Below, piece by piece: positions 8,756-17,230 of a DNA stretch of 64,000 nt. Made by a program: the position numbers and the translations under genes. This DNA is from Pseudoduganella sp. Lineage in GTDB: Bacteria; Pseudomonadota; Gammaproteobacteria; Burkholderiales; Burkholderiaceae_D. Position 1 is the stretch's first letter. The number at the start of each line of letters is the position of its first letter. Below the pieces are notes generated by a model. The model did not search any database. It was given only the letters and a program-made list of their open reading frames with translations, and was not told the DNA's origin. The stretch spans positions 62,001 to 126,000 of the forward strand of contig JAJTCO010000003.1 of NCBI GenBank assembly GCA_021323265.1, given 5' to 3'.

Positions 8756-9883
8756 CTAGGATCCCCTCCCCGCCACGCCATTCGAATCGTGCCCGCAGCA
8801 ACCCTGTGCCGCTTGGTTCGGCGGGTCAGGCATCGGTCGCGCAACGGTATCCATTACGGCACGGTTCCGTCCAAGTTGTTTCGCCTGGTAAAGCGCTCCA
8901 TCTGCGCGGCGCAACAGGCCGGTAATATCGAAGCGCTGGTCCTGCGCATTGTCCCAAGCTAAGCCCACGCTGGCCGTTAAGTTAAACGTCGCGCCGCCGT
9001 ATTGTACCGGGCCAGCCAGCGCTGCCACCAGGCGGGCACCGATCGCTGCCATTTCGGCCAGTTCCACCGCCGGCAGCACCGCTAAAAACTCCTCGCCCCC
9101 CCAACGGCCGGCCAAGTCGTGGCCGCGCACCGCGCCGCCCAAGCGCTGCGCCGCCGTCACCAAAGCCTGGTCGCCGGCGTCGTGCCCGTGGTTGTCATTA
9201 ATCCGCTTAAAGTGGTCAAGGTCGATCATGGCCACGCCAAAGCCGCGGCCTTCCAGGTGGCAGCGCGTGTAGGCGTGGTAAGCCATGTCGGTGATGCCGC
9301 GCCGGTTCAACAGCTGGGTCAGGGGGTCCGTATGCGCTGCCTTGGCGAGATCGGCCACGCGGCCCAAGGCTTGTCCGTGCGAACCTGCCAGAAAACGCAA
9401 GGCGATCACTGCTTCCAGCCCAAAGGCCAGATCCTCCAGCACTTGTAACTGCTCCGGCGTCCACTCGCGCACCGCCGGGTCAGCCACGCACAAGGCGCCG
9501 ATATATTCGCCTTCGGCGCTGCGGATCGGATGCGCAATAAAACTCCGCACGTATGGTGCATCGCGCACCATTGGATTGTTGGCGAATTCTGGCGTGGCGC
9601 TGGCGTCGCTGCACGCAACCGCCACCCCTGCCCCGATGGCGCGCAGGCACAACGAATATTCGCGCGGCGTCAGTTGCCCTTCGGCCCCAAGCACCGCCGC
9701 CAGACACTGGCAATTCTCATCAATAATTGAGACGTAGGCGATTGGAACCTGCAGGCCGTGACGCGCCAGGCGCACCGTGCGTACGTAATCATGGGAGTTC
9801 GGTCCGCCAATCGACAGCATGCGCCGCAGCGACGCCAGGCGGGCTGCTTCGGCGTCCAGATCATGCTGCGGCTGGGGTGTCAT
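8756..9883 (-). CDS. GAF-GGDEF diguanylate cyclase
   Basis: A 375-residue cytoplasmic protein expected to make cyclic di-GMP from two GTP. An N-terminal GAF sensor (about residues 25-165) is followed by a GGDEF domain (about 185-350) with DPLTQLLNRRG, DLDHFKRINDNHGHDAGD and the active-site motif GGEEF. RGHD lies five residues before GGEEF and matches the RxxD inhibitory site, so product feedback is expected. No transmembrane segment is seen. The start ATG 9883 is preceded by GGAGGG. It interrupts the copper genes, transcribed in the same direction, with no visible functional tie. Confidence 0.93.
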   Translation of the reverse strand: MTPQPQHDLDAEAARLASLRRMLSIGGPNSHDYVRTVRLARHGLQVPIAYVSIIDENCQCLAAVLGAEGQLTPREYSLCLRAIGAGVAVACSDASATPEFANNPMVRDAPYVRSFIAHPIRSAEGEYIGALCVADPAVREWTPEQLQVLEDLAFGLEAVIALRFLAGSHGQALGRVADLAKAAHTDPLTQLLNRRGITDMAYHAYTRCHLEGRGFGVAMIDLDHFKRINDNHGHDAGDQALVTAAQRLGGAVRGHDLAGRWGGEEFLAVLPAVELAEMAAIGARLVAALAGPVQYGGATFNLTASVGLAWDNAQDQRFDITGLLRRADGALYQAKQLGRNRAVMDTVARPMPDPPNQAAQGCCGHDSNGVAGRGS

Positions 9884-9976
9884 AGCCCTCCTCCCACGGC
9901 GCTGGTAACAATATGCTAGCTAGCCATCTTCCCTCCACACTAACGCAAGTCGCATCCGCCTGGCAAGAGAAATTGT

Positions 9977-9994
9977 CGGGCCAACTCAGGCCCG
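9977..9994 (-). terminator. Hairpin at the end of copZ
   Basis: CGGGCC and GGCCCG arms with a 6-base loop that contains the copZ stop codon (9986-9988). On the minus strand it is followed by ACAATTTCT. The short stem and weak T tract make it a modest terminator candidate. Confidence 0.4.
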
Positions 9995-10186
9995 TGGCAC
10001 GGCCCGGTAGCCAACGTCGGCCAGCGTGTCGCACAGTTCCTGCAGCGGCAAAATGGTGTTTACTGACACCAGGCGTTCGCGCATATCGACCTGCACTGTC
10101 GCCGCTCCATCGGCATCCCTGATCGCGCCCGCTACCTTGCTGGCACAATTGCCGCACGTCATGTCTTCGATATGCAGTTTGAACAT
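9986..10186 (-). CDS. copZ: CopZ-like copper chaperone
   Basis: A 66-residue single heavy-metal-associated domain with the MTCGNC metal-binding motif at residues 9-14. The small ferredoxin-like fold binds Cu(I) in the cytoplasm and passes it to the N-terminal domains of CopA. Length is normal for CopZ. A strong ribosome site (AAGGAG) precedes ATG 10186. It has its own CueR-type promoter at 10217-10247 with a perfect dyad, so it is expressed separately from the operon upstream. The assignment is firm for the family; partnership with the copA at 5024-7438 is inferred. Confidence 0.92.
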   Translation of the reverse strand: MFKLHIEDMTCGNCASKVAGAIRDADGAATVQVDMRERLVSVNTILPLQELCDTLADVGYRAVPRA

Positions 10187-10216
10187 CGTTTCACTCCTTG
10201 AAAAATTGACCGTTCC

Positions 10217-10247
10217 AGCATGCGACCTTCCATCGTGGGAAGGTCAA
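10217..10247 (-). promoter_or_regulatory. CueR-type copper promoter of copZ
   Basis: Minus strand: -35 TTGACC (10247-10242), 19-base spacer, -10 CATGCT (10222-10217). The spacer contains a perfect dyad GACCTTCC N6 GGAAGGTC (10224-10245). This is the best of the three CueR-like sites. Confidence 0.88.
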
Positions 10248-10251
10248 GAAA

Positions 10252-10578
10252 TTAACGCCAGGGCTCCAGCGCAGTCACGCTCAAGACGCCATTGACCTTC
10301 TGCAGCGTCGCCTTCACTTGCTGACCGGCAGTTGCTTTGTCGAGCAGCGCAGCGTCGTGCACCTGGAACACCATCACCATCGGCCCCATCCCCAGGTCTT
10401 TCAGCTCGCCATGCTTGAGGGTGAGCTTCCTGGCTTGCTTGTCGACCTTTCTGACCTCTGCGCGTACCGTGTCGCTGGCAGAGGTTGCAGGGATGGCGTG
10501 TCCTTTTTGCTGCGCCGCCACCGGTAGTGCAGCCAGCGCCAGCGCGCTAATGCACAATAAGTTACGGAATACTTTCAT
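10252..10578 (-). CDS. CusF-like periplasmic copper-binding protein
   Basis: A 108-residue exported protein: a signal peptide (about 1-22, ending PVAAQ) and then a small beta-barrel of CusF type. The metal-binding stretch KHGELKDLGMGPMVMVF aligns with the His...Trp-x2-Met-x-Met pattern of CusF. A Met stands where CusF has the Trp that caps Cu(I) by a cation-pi contact, giving a Met-rich site. The likely role is periplasmic Cu(I) binding, perhaps delivery to the co-encoded multicopper oxidase or outer-membrane channel. It is the last gene of the operon starting at 13575. The start ATG has GGAGAAG upstream. Confidence 0.85.
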   Translation of the reverse strand: MKVFRNLLCISALALAALPVAAQQKGHAIPATSASDTVRAEVRKVDKQARKLTLKHGELKDLGMGPMVMVFQVHDAALLDKATAGQQVKATLQKVNGVLSVTALEPWR

Positions 10579-10602
10579 TTGACTTCTCCTAGTAAAAGTT
10601 CC

Positions 10603-11997
10603 TCAGTGCTGGCCATGGCCAGCGGGTTTGCGCACGTTCAACTGCACCGGGTGCGCATGCTGCAAGGGCATCAACTTGCCGCCGGCGTCGCGCTGGCGCG
10701 CCGGCGGCGGCAAGCTGCCAGTCCATTCATAGGCCACCGTGCCCGGCGGATGGCGATACCAACCCGGGTCGCTGTAATCACCGCGTTTTTGCTCCTTGCG
10801 TACCTTCAGCACGGTGAACATGCCACCCATTTCAACGCCGCCGAACGGCCCTTGGCCAGTCATCATCGGAAGCGTGTTGTCGGGCAGCGCCATTTCCATC
10901 CCGTCCATCGATCCGCCCTTGTCGCCCATCACCATATACTCTGGCACCAGCTGGCTGATCTTTTCGGCCACGCCGCGATGATCAACCCCGATCAGGTTGG
11001 GTACATCGTGCCCCATGGCGTTCATGGTGTGATGCGACTTGTGGCAATGGAAGGCCCAATCGCCCGGTTCATCGGCGACAAATTCGATCGCGCGCATCTG
11101 TCCCACCGCAATGTCGGTGGTGATTTCCGGCCAGCGCGCGGCAGGCGGCGTCCAACCACCATCGGTGCCGGTCACAACAAACTCATGGCCATGCAGATGG
11201 ATCGGGTGGTTGGTCATGGTCAAGTTGCCGGCACGGATCCGTACCCGGTCGCCCTGGCGCACCACTAGCGGATCGATGCCGGGGAAGGTGCGGCTATTGA
11301 AGGTCCACAAATTGAAGTCGAGCATGGTGTTGGTCTTGGGCGTGTAGCCGCCCGGCTCAATATCGTAGGCGCCAAGCAGGAACACGAAATCACGGTCGAC
11401 CGCCATGAACGCCGGGTCCTTCGGATGAGTGATCCAGAAGCCCATCATGCCCATCGCCATTTGCGTCATTTCATCGGCATGCGGGTGGTACATGAAGGTG
11501 CCGGGCCGGCGCGCCACAAACTCGTACACGAAGGTCTTGCCCGGCGCGATACCGGGCTGGGTCAGGCCGGTCACCCCATCCATGCCATTCGGCAGGCGCT
11601 GGCCGTGCCAGTGCACGCTGGTGCGCTCGGGCAAGCGGTTGGTGACGAAGATGCGCACGCGGTCGCCCTCCACCACTTCGATGGTCGGTCCAGGCGACTG
11701 GCCGTTGTAGCCCCACAGATTGGCCTGCATGCCGGGCGCGAACTCGCGCACCACCGGCTCGGCCACCAGATGGAACTCCTTGACGCCTTGGTTCATGCGC
11801 CATGGCAGCGACCAGCCGTTCAGGGTCACCACCGGATTAAATGGGCGCCCGGTGGGCGGCGCGGGCGGCACCTGGGTGCCGGCATGGCTGGCCACGTGCG
11901 CCTCGGGCAAACTGGCGGCAGCGACCCGACTGACGGCCAGGGCGCTGACGGCGGCCGCACCGGCCCCCTTGAAGAAATTGCGGCGGTTCATCATCAT
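10603..11997 (-). CDS. Tat-exported multicopper oxidase, copper detoxification
   Basis: A 464-residue periplasmic oxidase expected to oxidise Cu(I) to less toxic Cu(II) with reduction of O2. A Tat signal (RRNFFKG at residues 5-11) exports it folded. The copper ligands are all visible: HWHG (about 132), HPHAD (about 167), HPIHLHGHEF (about 263) and HCHKSHHTMNAM (about 316; the Cys with the type 1 His/Met pattern HCHx3Hx4M). A C-terminal extension is Met-rich (MDGMEMALPDNTLPMM) and may bind extra copper, as in CopA/PcoA-like oxidases. Its start overlaps the stop of the TolC-like gene by 4 bases. Confidence 0.93.
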   Translation of the reverse strand: MMMNRRNFFKGAGAAAVSALAVSRVAAASLPEAHVASHAGTQVPPAPPTGRPFNPVVTLNGWSLPWRMNQGVKEFHLVAEPVVREFAPGMQANLWGYNGQSPGPTIEVVEGDRVRIFVTNRLPERTSVHWHGQRLPNGMDGVTGLTQPGIAPGKTFVYEFVARRPGTFMYHPHADEMTQMAMGMMGFWITHPKDPAFMAVDRDFVFLLGAYDIEPGGYTPKTNTMLDFNLWTFNSRTFPGIDPLVVRQGDRVRIRAGNLTMTNHPIHLHGHEFVVTGTDGGWTPPAARWPEITTDIAVGQMRAIEFVADEPGDWAFHCHKSHHTMNAMGHDVPNLIGVDHRGVAEKISQLVPEYMVMGDKGGSMDGMEMALPDNTLPMMTGQGPFGGVEMGGMFTVLKVRKEQKRGDYSDPGWYRHPPGTVAYEWTGSLPPPARQRDAGGKLMPLQHAHPVQLNVRKPAGHGQH

Positions 11998-13358
11998 TCC
12001 TCCTTGTCCGGGCTGGCGCCGCCATGGATGGCCTGCTGCAGCCGGGTCTCGGCCAGCCAGAAATCACGTTGCGCCTCAATGGCGCCGTTGACGCTGGCGA
12101 CCTGCTCCCGCGCATCGGCCAGCAACTCAAAAACACTCAGCAACATGCCGTTGTAGCGCAACAGCATTTCCTCCGAAATGCGCTTGCGCAACGGCACAAT
12201 ATGTTCCTGGTAGTGGCGCGCCACATCGTGGGCGCTGCGGTAGGCGTGGTAGCGCTCACGCACTTCCGAACGCGCCCGCACCGCCGTGTCGGCGGCCTGG
12301 TGCCAGGCACGCTGGTGGCTGGCGCGCGCCCGCGCCCGGCGTGCCCCACCCCAATCGAACAGCGGCAGCGCCAGCGAAACTTCCGCCCCTTTGGCGCCCG
12401 CCTCGTGGCTGGCGCTGCGTCCGGCATACGCCAGTTCCAGGCTGTCGACCAGGCTGGTGCCGCGCTCCAGGCCGAGCGCGCCTTGTGCCGCCTGCAGCGC
12501 GCGCGCCGCCGCCTGCACGTCCAGCCGCTGCGCCATGGCTTGCGCTTCGGCCTGCGGCAGTTCCAGCGCCTGCGCCGGCAGTTCGGGCAGGCGCTCGGGC
12601 AGACGGAAGACGTTCTGCTCACCCCACACTCCGAGCAGGCGCGCCAGAGCCTCGCGCGCCGCAACTGCCTGCTGGCGCGCTTGCGCCAGCTGGGTCAGCG
12701 TTTCAGCGTGGAAGGCGCGTTCGCGCGCCTCATCTAGCTTGCTCCAGTTGCCGATCCGCGCCATGCGCTGCGCCAGCTCCGACGACGCTTCGGCCGCCAG
12801 CCCGACCTGCTCCATATAGGCCGCTGTCTGGGCCGCGGCCACAGCCACGAAATAGGCACTGCGCGTGTCGCCCGCCAACGCCACCGCGCGCGCCGCCGCT
12901 TGCAGGCGGGCCTGCTCGAAGCGGGCTTGCTCGATGTCGCGGCGCTGCCCCAACGTCAGCCAGGCCATCAGGTCGATGCCGAAACTGCGTTCGATTTCGA
13001 CATGGCCTCCCCCCACCAGACGGCTGAAATGCAGGATCGGATTGGGCAGGCGGGCCGCTTGGATATAGTCCGCCTCCGCAATGCCGACGGCGGCAAAGGC
13101 GGCCCGCAGGCCGGCATTGTTGCGCAGCGCCAGCTCCACCGCATCGTCGGCCTGCAGCGGCTGCGCCAGTAACTCCGCGACGCGCGGCGCCGGCGCGCCA
13201 ATCGCCGCATCCAGGGGCACGACCAGGCCGGTGCGGGCCTGGGTCAGGCGCGCCACCTCAGCCATGCCGCCGTCCGGCGTCACGCTGGCGCAGCCGGCCA
13301 GCAGTGCCGCCAGCAGCACGCCGGCGGCGGCCGGCCGGCGGCCGCTAACGCGCCGCAT
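11994..13358 (-). CDS. TolC/CusC-family outer-membrane efflux lipoprotein
   Basis: A 454-residue protein with a lipoprotein signal ending in LLAGC (lipobox, Cys about residue 23), followed by two long alpha-helical repeats typical of outer-membrane efflux channels. It would form the trimeric exit duct of a tripartite efflux pump. No RND pump (CusA) or adaptor (CusB) gene is adjacent, so its inner-membrane partner must be encoded elsewhere, or it serves the oxidase region differently. Coding overlaps on both sides (about 14 bases with the small upstream gene, 4 with the oxidase) place it firmly in the copper operon. Confidence 0.88.
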   Translation of the reverse strand: MRRVSGRRPAAAGVLLAALLAGCASVTPDGGMAEVARLTQARTGLVVPLDAAIGAPAPRVAELLAQPLQADDAVELALRNNAGLRAAFAAVGIAEADYIQAARLPNPILHFSRLVGGGHVEIERSFGIDLMAWLTLGQRRDIEQARFEQARLQAAARAVALAGDTRSAYFVAVAAAQTAAYMEQVGLAAEASSELAQRMARIGNWSKLDEARERAFHAETLTQLAQARQQAVAAREALARLLGVWGEQNVFRLPERLPELPAQALELPQAEAQAMAQRLDVQAAARALQAAQGALGLERGTSLVDSLELAYAGRSASHEAGAKGAEVSLALPLFDWGGARRARARASHQRAWHQAADTAVRARSEVRERYHAYRSAHDVARHYQEHIVPLRKRISEEMLLRYNGMLLSVFELLADAREQVASVNGAIEAQRDFWLAETRLQQAIHGGASPDKEE

Positions 13359-13575
13359 GGTCGGCTCCCGGCGCCGGCGGCGCCACGCTGGCGTTGGCGG
13401 CGCGCCATAGCTGGACGGGGGGGGCGTCCGGCGCCGGCGCGGGCGCCAGCGTCAACGGCTGGTAGCGCAGCGGCGCGCTGGGCGCCGCCGGGTCGGTCGC
13501 CGGCGGCGCCGCAGGGGCGGCGGGGATCGGCGCCAGGCCGCCGGCGAGGGCGGCCACTAGGGTCAGGTACATCAT
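13345..13575 (-). CDS. Small Pro/Ala-rich secreted protein, first gene of copper operon
   Basis: A 76-residue peptide: a hydrophobic N-terminus (MMYLTLVAALAGGLAPIP), then a low-complexity Pro/Ala chain with QLWRAANASVAPP near the end. A strong ribosome site (AAAGGAG) precedes ATG 13575. It sits directly behind the CueR-type promoter and overlaps the TolC-like gene, so it is very probably translated. No family is recognised. It could be a leader that couples translation or a small periplasmic copper-region protein. The lack of Met/His/Cys clusters argues against copper binding. Confidence 0.6.
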   Translation of the reverse strand: MMYLTLVAALAGGLAPIPAAPAAPPATDPAAPSAPLRYQPLTLAPAPAPDAPPVQLWRAANASVAPPAPGADHAAR

Positions 13576-13615
13576 GGCTCTCCTTTACTGTGCATTCAGG
13601 TAGCACTTCAGGTAC

Positions 13616-13646
13616 AGGGTAGAGCTTCCCATCATTGGAAAGTCAA
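13616..13646 (-). promoter_or_regulatory. CueR-type promoter of the copper oxidase operon
   Basis: Minus strand: -35 TTGACT (13646-13641), a 19-base spacer with TTCC...GGGAAG dyad arms, -10 TACCCT (13621-13616). It lies about 40 bases before the first gene of the operon (13575 to 10252). It sits just beyond the end of the regulator gene 13664-16738, which points the same way. Confidence 0.8.
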
Positions 13647-13663
13647 GCCCGATGCGGTCCCGA

Positions 13664-16600
13664 TCAGTGCAGTCCCAATTGCGCAGCCAGGCGTTCCGTT
13701 TCTGCACTGGGCGGACGCCCCAACAGGATTGACAGCATTTCCCGGCAGCGCCGCAGCGCGCCACTGGCGGCCGCCGTATCGCCGTGCGCCTCGGCGCAGC
13801 GCATCAAGCCGCGATAAAAGCTTTCCGCCAGCGGTTCCGCCTCCAGTGCGCGCCCGTACAGGTTGGCGGCCTGCTCCCAGCGGCCGGTCCCTTCCAGCTG
13901 CGCCCCCAATTCCTGCGCCGCCGCCAGAAAGCGCGCGCGCAAAGTGGCGCGCACCGGCAGCAGCCAGCCATCCTCCTCACCGTCGCAAAACGGCCCGCGA
14001 TACACGTCCAGCAACAACTCAGCCAGGTGAGCCGGCTCGGCTGCGGGCCCCTGCCGCGCCGCCTCGCACAGCGCCGTCAGCGCCGCTACATCCGTCCATA
14101 CCAGTTCGGGCGCCAGGCTGACACGGCCCTGGCCAACCCGCACCGCGCCATCGTTGCCCAGCATTTTGCGCAGGCGGTGCACATTCACATTCAGCGCCGC
14201 CTTACTGTCCTGGGCGTCAGGCCACAGCTCGATCCCCAGCGTCGGCTGGCTGCGGCCGGCGGCGCCGGCGGCCACGAGGGCGCGCAGCAAGGCGAGCGGG
14301 CGTTGCTGTTGTTTGCCGCCGGACGGCATTTCCTGACCGCCCATCTGCACCCGCAGGCGGCCCAGGGTCCGCACCGCCACCGGCCAGGGCCAGGCGAGCG
14401 CCAGCGTGTGCGGCGGTGCCAGCCCCTGGCGCTGGATCAGCGCGCGCACATGGTCCACCTCGATGCCCGCCGCCAGGGCTTCCGCCGCCAGCGGCGCCGC
14501 CATGGCCGGCGCCAGCGGCAGCAGACGCTCGCCGCCACGCCCAGCGTGCCAGCCCAGCGCTTGCCGCAACGCCGCGCGCGCCGCCGCCCGCGCCCCGCCG
14601 CGCAAGTCCAGGTAAGCGCGCACCAGCGCGCCATGCTCGCGCGCCAACCCCCTCGTCCCGGCGGCCGCATCCGCGTGCGCCAGCCACCGGCGGGCACACG
14701 CCTCGCGCTCGGCCAGCGCATGGGCCTGCGCCGCCAGCCCGGCCAGCGCGACACAGTGGCGCCGCACGCCAGGCTGGCCGGCGCCCATGGCATAACCGGC
14801 CTCGGCGCACTCGGCGGCCAGGCGATAGCGTCCCTGCAGTGTGTGCCACTCCGCCTCCAGGGCCTGCAACCGCAGCCGTTCGCGGCGGTGCAGCGGCGTC
14901 AATTGGGTGCGCACCGCCGCCAGCAGCGGCCCGGCCAGCGCCGGCGCGGCGTCGTGCAGCGCCAGCCGAATTTCCAACAAACGCAGCGCCAGCGACGGCG
15001 CGGCGGCCAGGTGTTGCGCCTGCTGCACCGCCTCGCCCGCCGGCGCCAGCGCGCCGGCGTCCAGCCAATGGTGGCCCGCCAGCACCAGCCAGGCCAGCCG
15101 CGCCGCCGGCGCCAGCGTGGTGTCGCGCGCCAGCCCATCCAACGCATGGCGCAGCCAGGCGGCGCTGTCGGCCTGGCCCTGCTCGGCCAAACAGCGCCAC
15201 AGCAACTGGGCCGCCGTCAGCCGCTCGGCCGCCGGCGCGCCCGGCAGCAGCTGTATCACGCGCGCCTCCAGCGCGCTATCGGGGGCGTCGGCCAGCAAGC
15301 AATGCGCCAGCCAGTGCAATTCCTGCTCCAGCGCGCCGGCGCCGCTGGCGGCGGCCTGGCGCAGTTGCGCCGCCAGCGCCGGCAGCTCGGCCAAGCCGAC
15401 CCCACTGCGGTCGGCCAGCTCGATCAGGGCCGCCGCCGCATAGTGCGGCGCCGCCCCGCCCGCCGCGCCCAGGGCCAGCACGCGGCGCAGCAGCTGCTGG
15501 CCAGGCACAGGCTGCGCCGCCGCCATGAACTGCGCCTGCCAGTACTGCAGCATCGGCCGGCGCGCTAGTTCCGCTGCCGGCAACGCCGCCAGCCAGGCGC
15601 ACCAGGTGGCTGTGGGGCGGCCGCCGGCCGCCAGCGCGCCGGCGCGCCGTTCCAGCAGCTGCGCCAGGCGCGGATGGGCGCCGGCTTCAATATACAGGCG
15701 CGCCGCGGTGTCCCATTGACCGGCCTTTTCCAGCAAGCCGGCGGCGCGTGCGGCGAAGCCCTGCCGCATTTCATGCGTCAGGCGGCGCGCCGCCTCAGCC
15801 TGCAAGAATTCACGGAACAGGGTATGGAAGCGGTAGCCGAGTTCGCTGCAGCGCTCGACAAACAGGCGTCGCTCGCAAAGTTGCGCCAGCACGCCGGCCA
15901 CCGGCTGCTCCAACAGATGGCGCACTTCCCGCTCGCTCACATGGGGCAGGCTGGCCAGCTGCATCAAGGTGCGCTGCCAGCTGGGTGGCAGGCGCTCCAG
16001 AATTTCGCCATTAAAATAGCGCGCCAGCGCATGCTGGCTGCCGGCCGGCGCACCCGCCTTGTCACGCAGCAGCACCAGGCCCGCCACCCAGCCGTCGAGC
16101 TTGTCCAGCCAGCTATGGTCCAGCGCCCCCCCGGCCGCCTGGACCAGCGCGGCCGCCTCGGCGTCGGTCAGTTTCAGGGCCGGCCAGGCCAACTGGCCCA
16201 GCCGTCCGTCCAGCTGCAGGCGCGCCAGGCGTGCCGGCGGCGCCTGGCGCGCCAGCACCAGCACCTGCACGTCCTCCGGCACCTCCTGCAGTAATTCGTC
16301 CAGCAGCGCGACGCCGGCCGTGCCGTCCAGTTCATGCGCGTTGTCCAGCACCAGCACCGCGCCCGCCAGGCTGGCGTATAGCCCGCGCCAGCGCTGACGT
16401 GGGCTGGCCGTCGGCGCCACCGCCGGCGGCGCAGCGCGCCCCATGGCCCGCGCCCCGGCCTGTAAAAAATATGCCAGGCTGGCCGGCACCGCATCTCCGC
16501 TGTCGAGCTGGCACCATAGGCTGGCGCGCTCACGCGCCTGCAGGTAGGCGGCGGCCAGGGTCGACTTGCCGGCGCCCGGCGGGCCGTCGATCCAGACACA

Positions 16601-16738
16601 GCGGTGCGCTGCCAGCAGCGCGTCGAGGCGCTGCCACAAGTGCGGGCGCGGCAACGGCCGTCGCAGCGGCGGCGGCGCCAGCTTGGCATAGGCCGGCACG
16701 CCGGCGGCGCCGGGCGGGGATTGCATCGGCAAACTCAT
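13664..16738 (-). CDS. MalT/SARP-like STAND ATPase transcriptional regulator
   Basis: A 1024-residue regulator. The N-terminus has an NTPase module with Walker A GPPGAGKST (about residues 54-62) and Walker B VLVLDNAHEL (about 127-136), as in MalT/LuxR-type STAND proteins. A long TPR-like Ala/Leu-rich helical middle follows. From about residue 780 there is an OmpR-type winged helix (RTLGRLRVQMGG, IELWPDAQDSKAALNVNVHRLRKMLG), and then a bacterial transcriptional activator (BTAD) TPR domain (DVYRGPFCDGEEDGWLL through RCREMLSILLGRPPS). This places the DNA-binding part at the C-terminal side with a SARP-like effector, unlike classic MalT. The neighbours are the copper operon and a type I secretion operon. 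The direct-repeat motifs before that operon make it the local candidate regulator, by inference. Confidence 0.88.
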   Translation of the reverse strand: MSLPMQSPPGAAGVPAYAKLAPPPLRRPLPRPHLWQRLDALLAAHRCVWIDGPPGAGKSTLAAAYLQARERASLWCQLDSGDAVPASLAYFLQAGARAMGRAAPPAVAPTASPRQRWRGLYASLAGAVLVLDNAHELDGTAGVALLDELLQEVPEDVQVLVLARQAPPARLARLQLDGRLGQLAWPALKLTDAEAAALVQAAGGALDHSWLDKLDGWVAGLVLLRDKAGAPAGSQHALARYFNGEILERLPPSWQRTLMQLASLPHVSEREVRHLLEQPVAGVLAQLCERRLFVERCSELGYRFHTLFREFLQAEAARRLTHEMRQGFAARAAGLLEKAGQWDTAARLYIEAGAHPRLAQLLERRAGALAAGGRPTATWCAWLAALPAAELARRPMLQYWQAQFMAAAQPVPGQQLLRRVLALGAAGGAAPHYAAAALIELADRSGVGLAELPALAAQLRQAAASGAGALEQELHWLAHCLLADAPDSALEARVIQLLPGAPAAERLTAAQLLWRCLAEQGQADSAAWLRHALDGLARDTTLAPAARLAWLVLAGHHWLDAGALAPAGEAVQQAQHLAAAPSLALRLLEIRLALHDAAPALAGPLLAAVRTQLTPLHRRERLRLQALEAEWHTLQGRYRLAAECAEAGYAMGAGQPGVRRHCVALAGLAAQAHALAEREACARRWLAHADAAAGTRGLAREHGALVRAYLDLRGGARAAARAALRQALGWHAGRGGERLLPLAPAMAAPLAAEALAAGIEVDHVRALIQRQGLAPPHTLALAWPWPVAVRTLGRLRVQMGGQEMPSGGKQQQRPLALLRALVAAGAAGRSQPTLGIELWPDAQDSKAALNVNVHRLRKMLGNDGAVRVGQGRVSLAPELVWTDVAALTALCEAARQGPAAEPAHLAELLLDVYRGPFCDGEEDGWLLPVRATLRARFLAAAQELGAQLEGTGRWEQAANLYGRALEAEPLAESFYRGLMRCAEAHGDTAAASGALRRCREMLSILLGRPPSAETERLAAQLGLH

Positions 16739-16755
16739 CTTCTATGTCCTGCCGC

Positions 16756-17181
16756 TCAGCGCTGCAGGCTGCCGCGCCATTGCAGGCGCTGCGTCTGGCC
16801 ACCCTGCAGCGAGGCCGCCGCACACGTCACCACATAGTCATACGGCCCCGGCGCCAGCGCGCGCCAGCGCGCCCAGCCATTGACGCCATTCAAGTAGTGC
16901 CACGCCTGCCCCTCGGCCAGGGTGGTGTCGACGTGCATCATGGGCTGGCTGGCACCGGCACGCAACGGCTGCGCCAGGGCGTGGCAGACTACCCGCGCCG
17001 GCTGCCGCGCGCGCAAGGTCAGCTGCCCCCCGGCCAGGGCAGCCCCCGTTGGCGCCGCCTGCAGCGCGCGGTACTCCAGCGCCAGCAAGGGCGGCGCGTC
17101 GGCGCCCGCCGCCACTGGCCAGCCCAGGCCGCCCACAGCCAGCGTCAGTGTCATGCCAGCACTTGTCATTCTTGTTTTCAT
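16756..17181 (-). CDS. Small secreted protein, unknown
   Basis: A 141-residue protein with a signal peptide (about residues 1-26, ending AAGADA) and a compact beta-rich body. Two Cys (VVCHALAQ and VVTCAAAS) could form a disulfide in the periplasm or outside. ATG 17181 has GGGAG upstream. It is divergent from the type I secretion operon and ends just before the start of the MalT/SARP-like regulator, so it may be co-transcribed with it. Its promoter region carries one of the ATCTGTA motifs (17231-17240, minus orientation), also found before the small secreted gene at 56516-56971. No family is recognised. Confidence 0.7.
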   Translation of the reverse strand: MKTRMTSAGMTLTLAVGGLGWPVAAGADAPPLLALEYRALQAAPTGAALAGGQLTLRARQPARVVCHALAQPLRAGASQPMMHVDTTLAEGQAWHYLNGVNGWARWRALAPGPYDYVVTCAAASLQGGQTQRLQWRGSLQR

Positions 17182-17230
17182 GGTTTCGATCTCCCGCCCT
17201 GCGGCGGCGCCATGCTAGCAGCGCCCCATG

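Noticed and set aside
13784..15568. 594-codon plus-strand frame within the MalT/SARP-like regulator
   Set aside because: It is a Gln/Arg-rich shadow frame. The minus-strand protein has clear ATPase, winged-helix and BTAD motifs.
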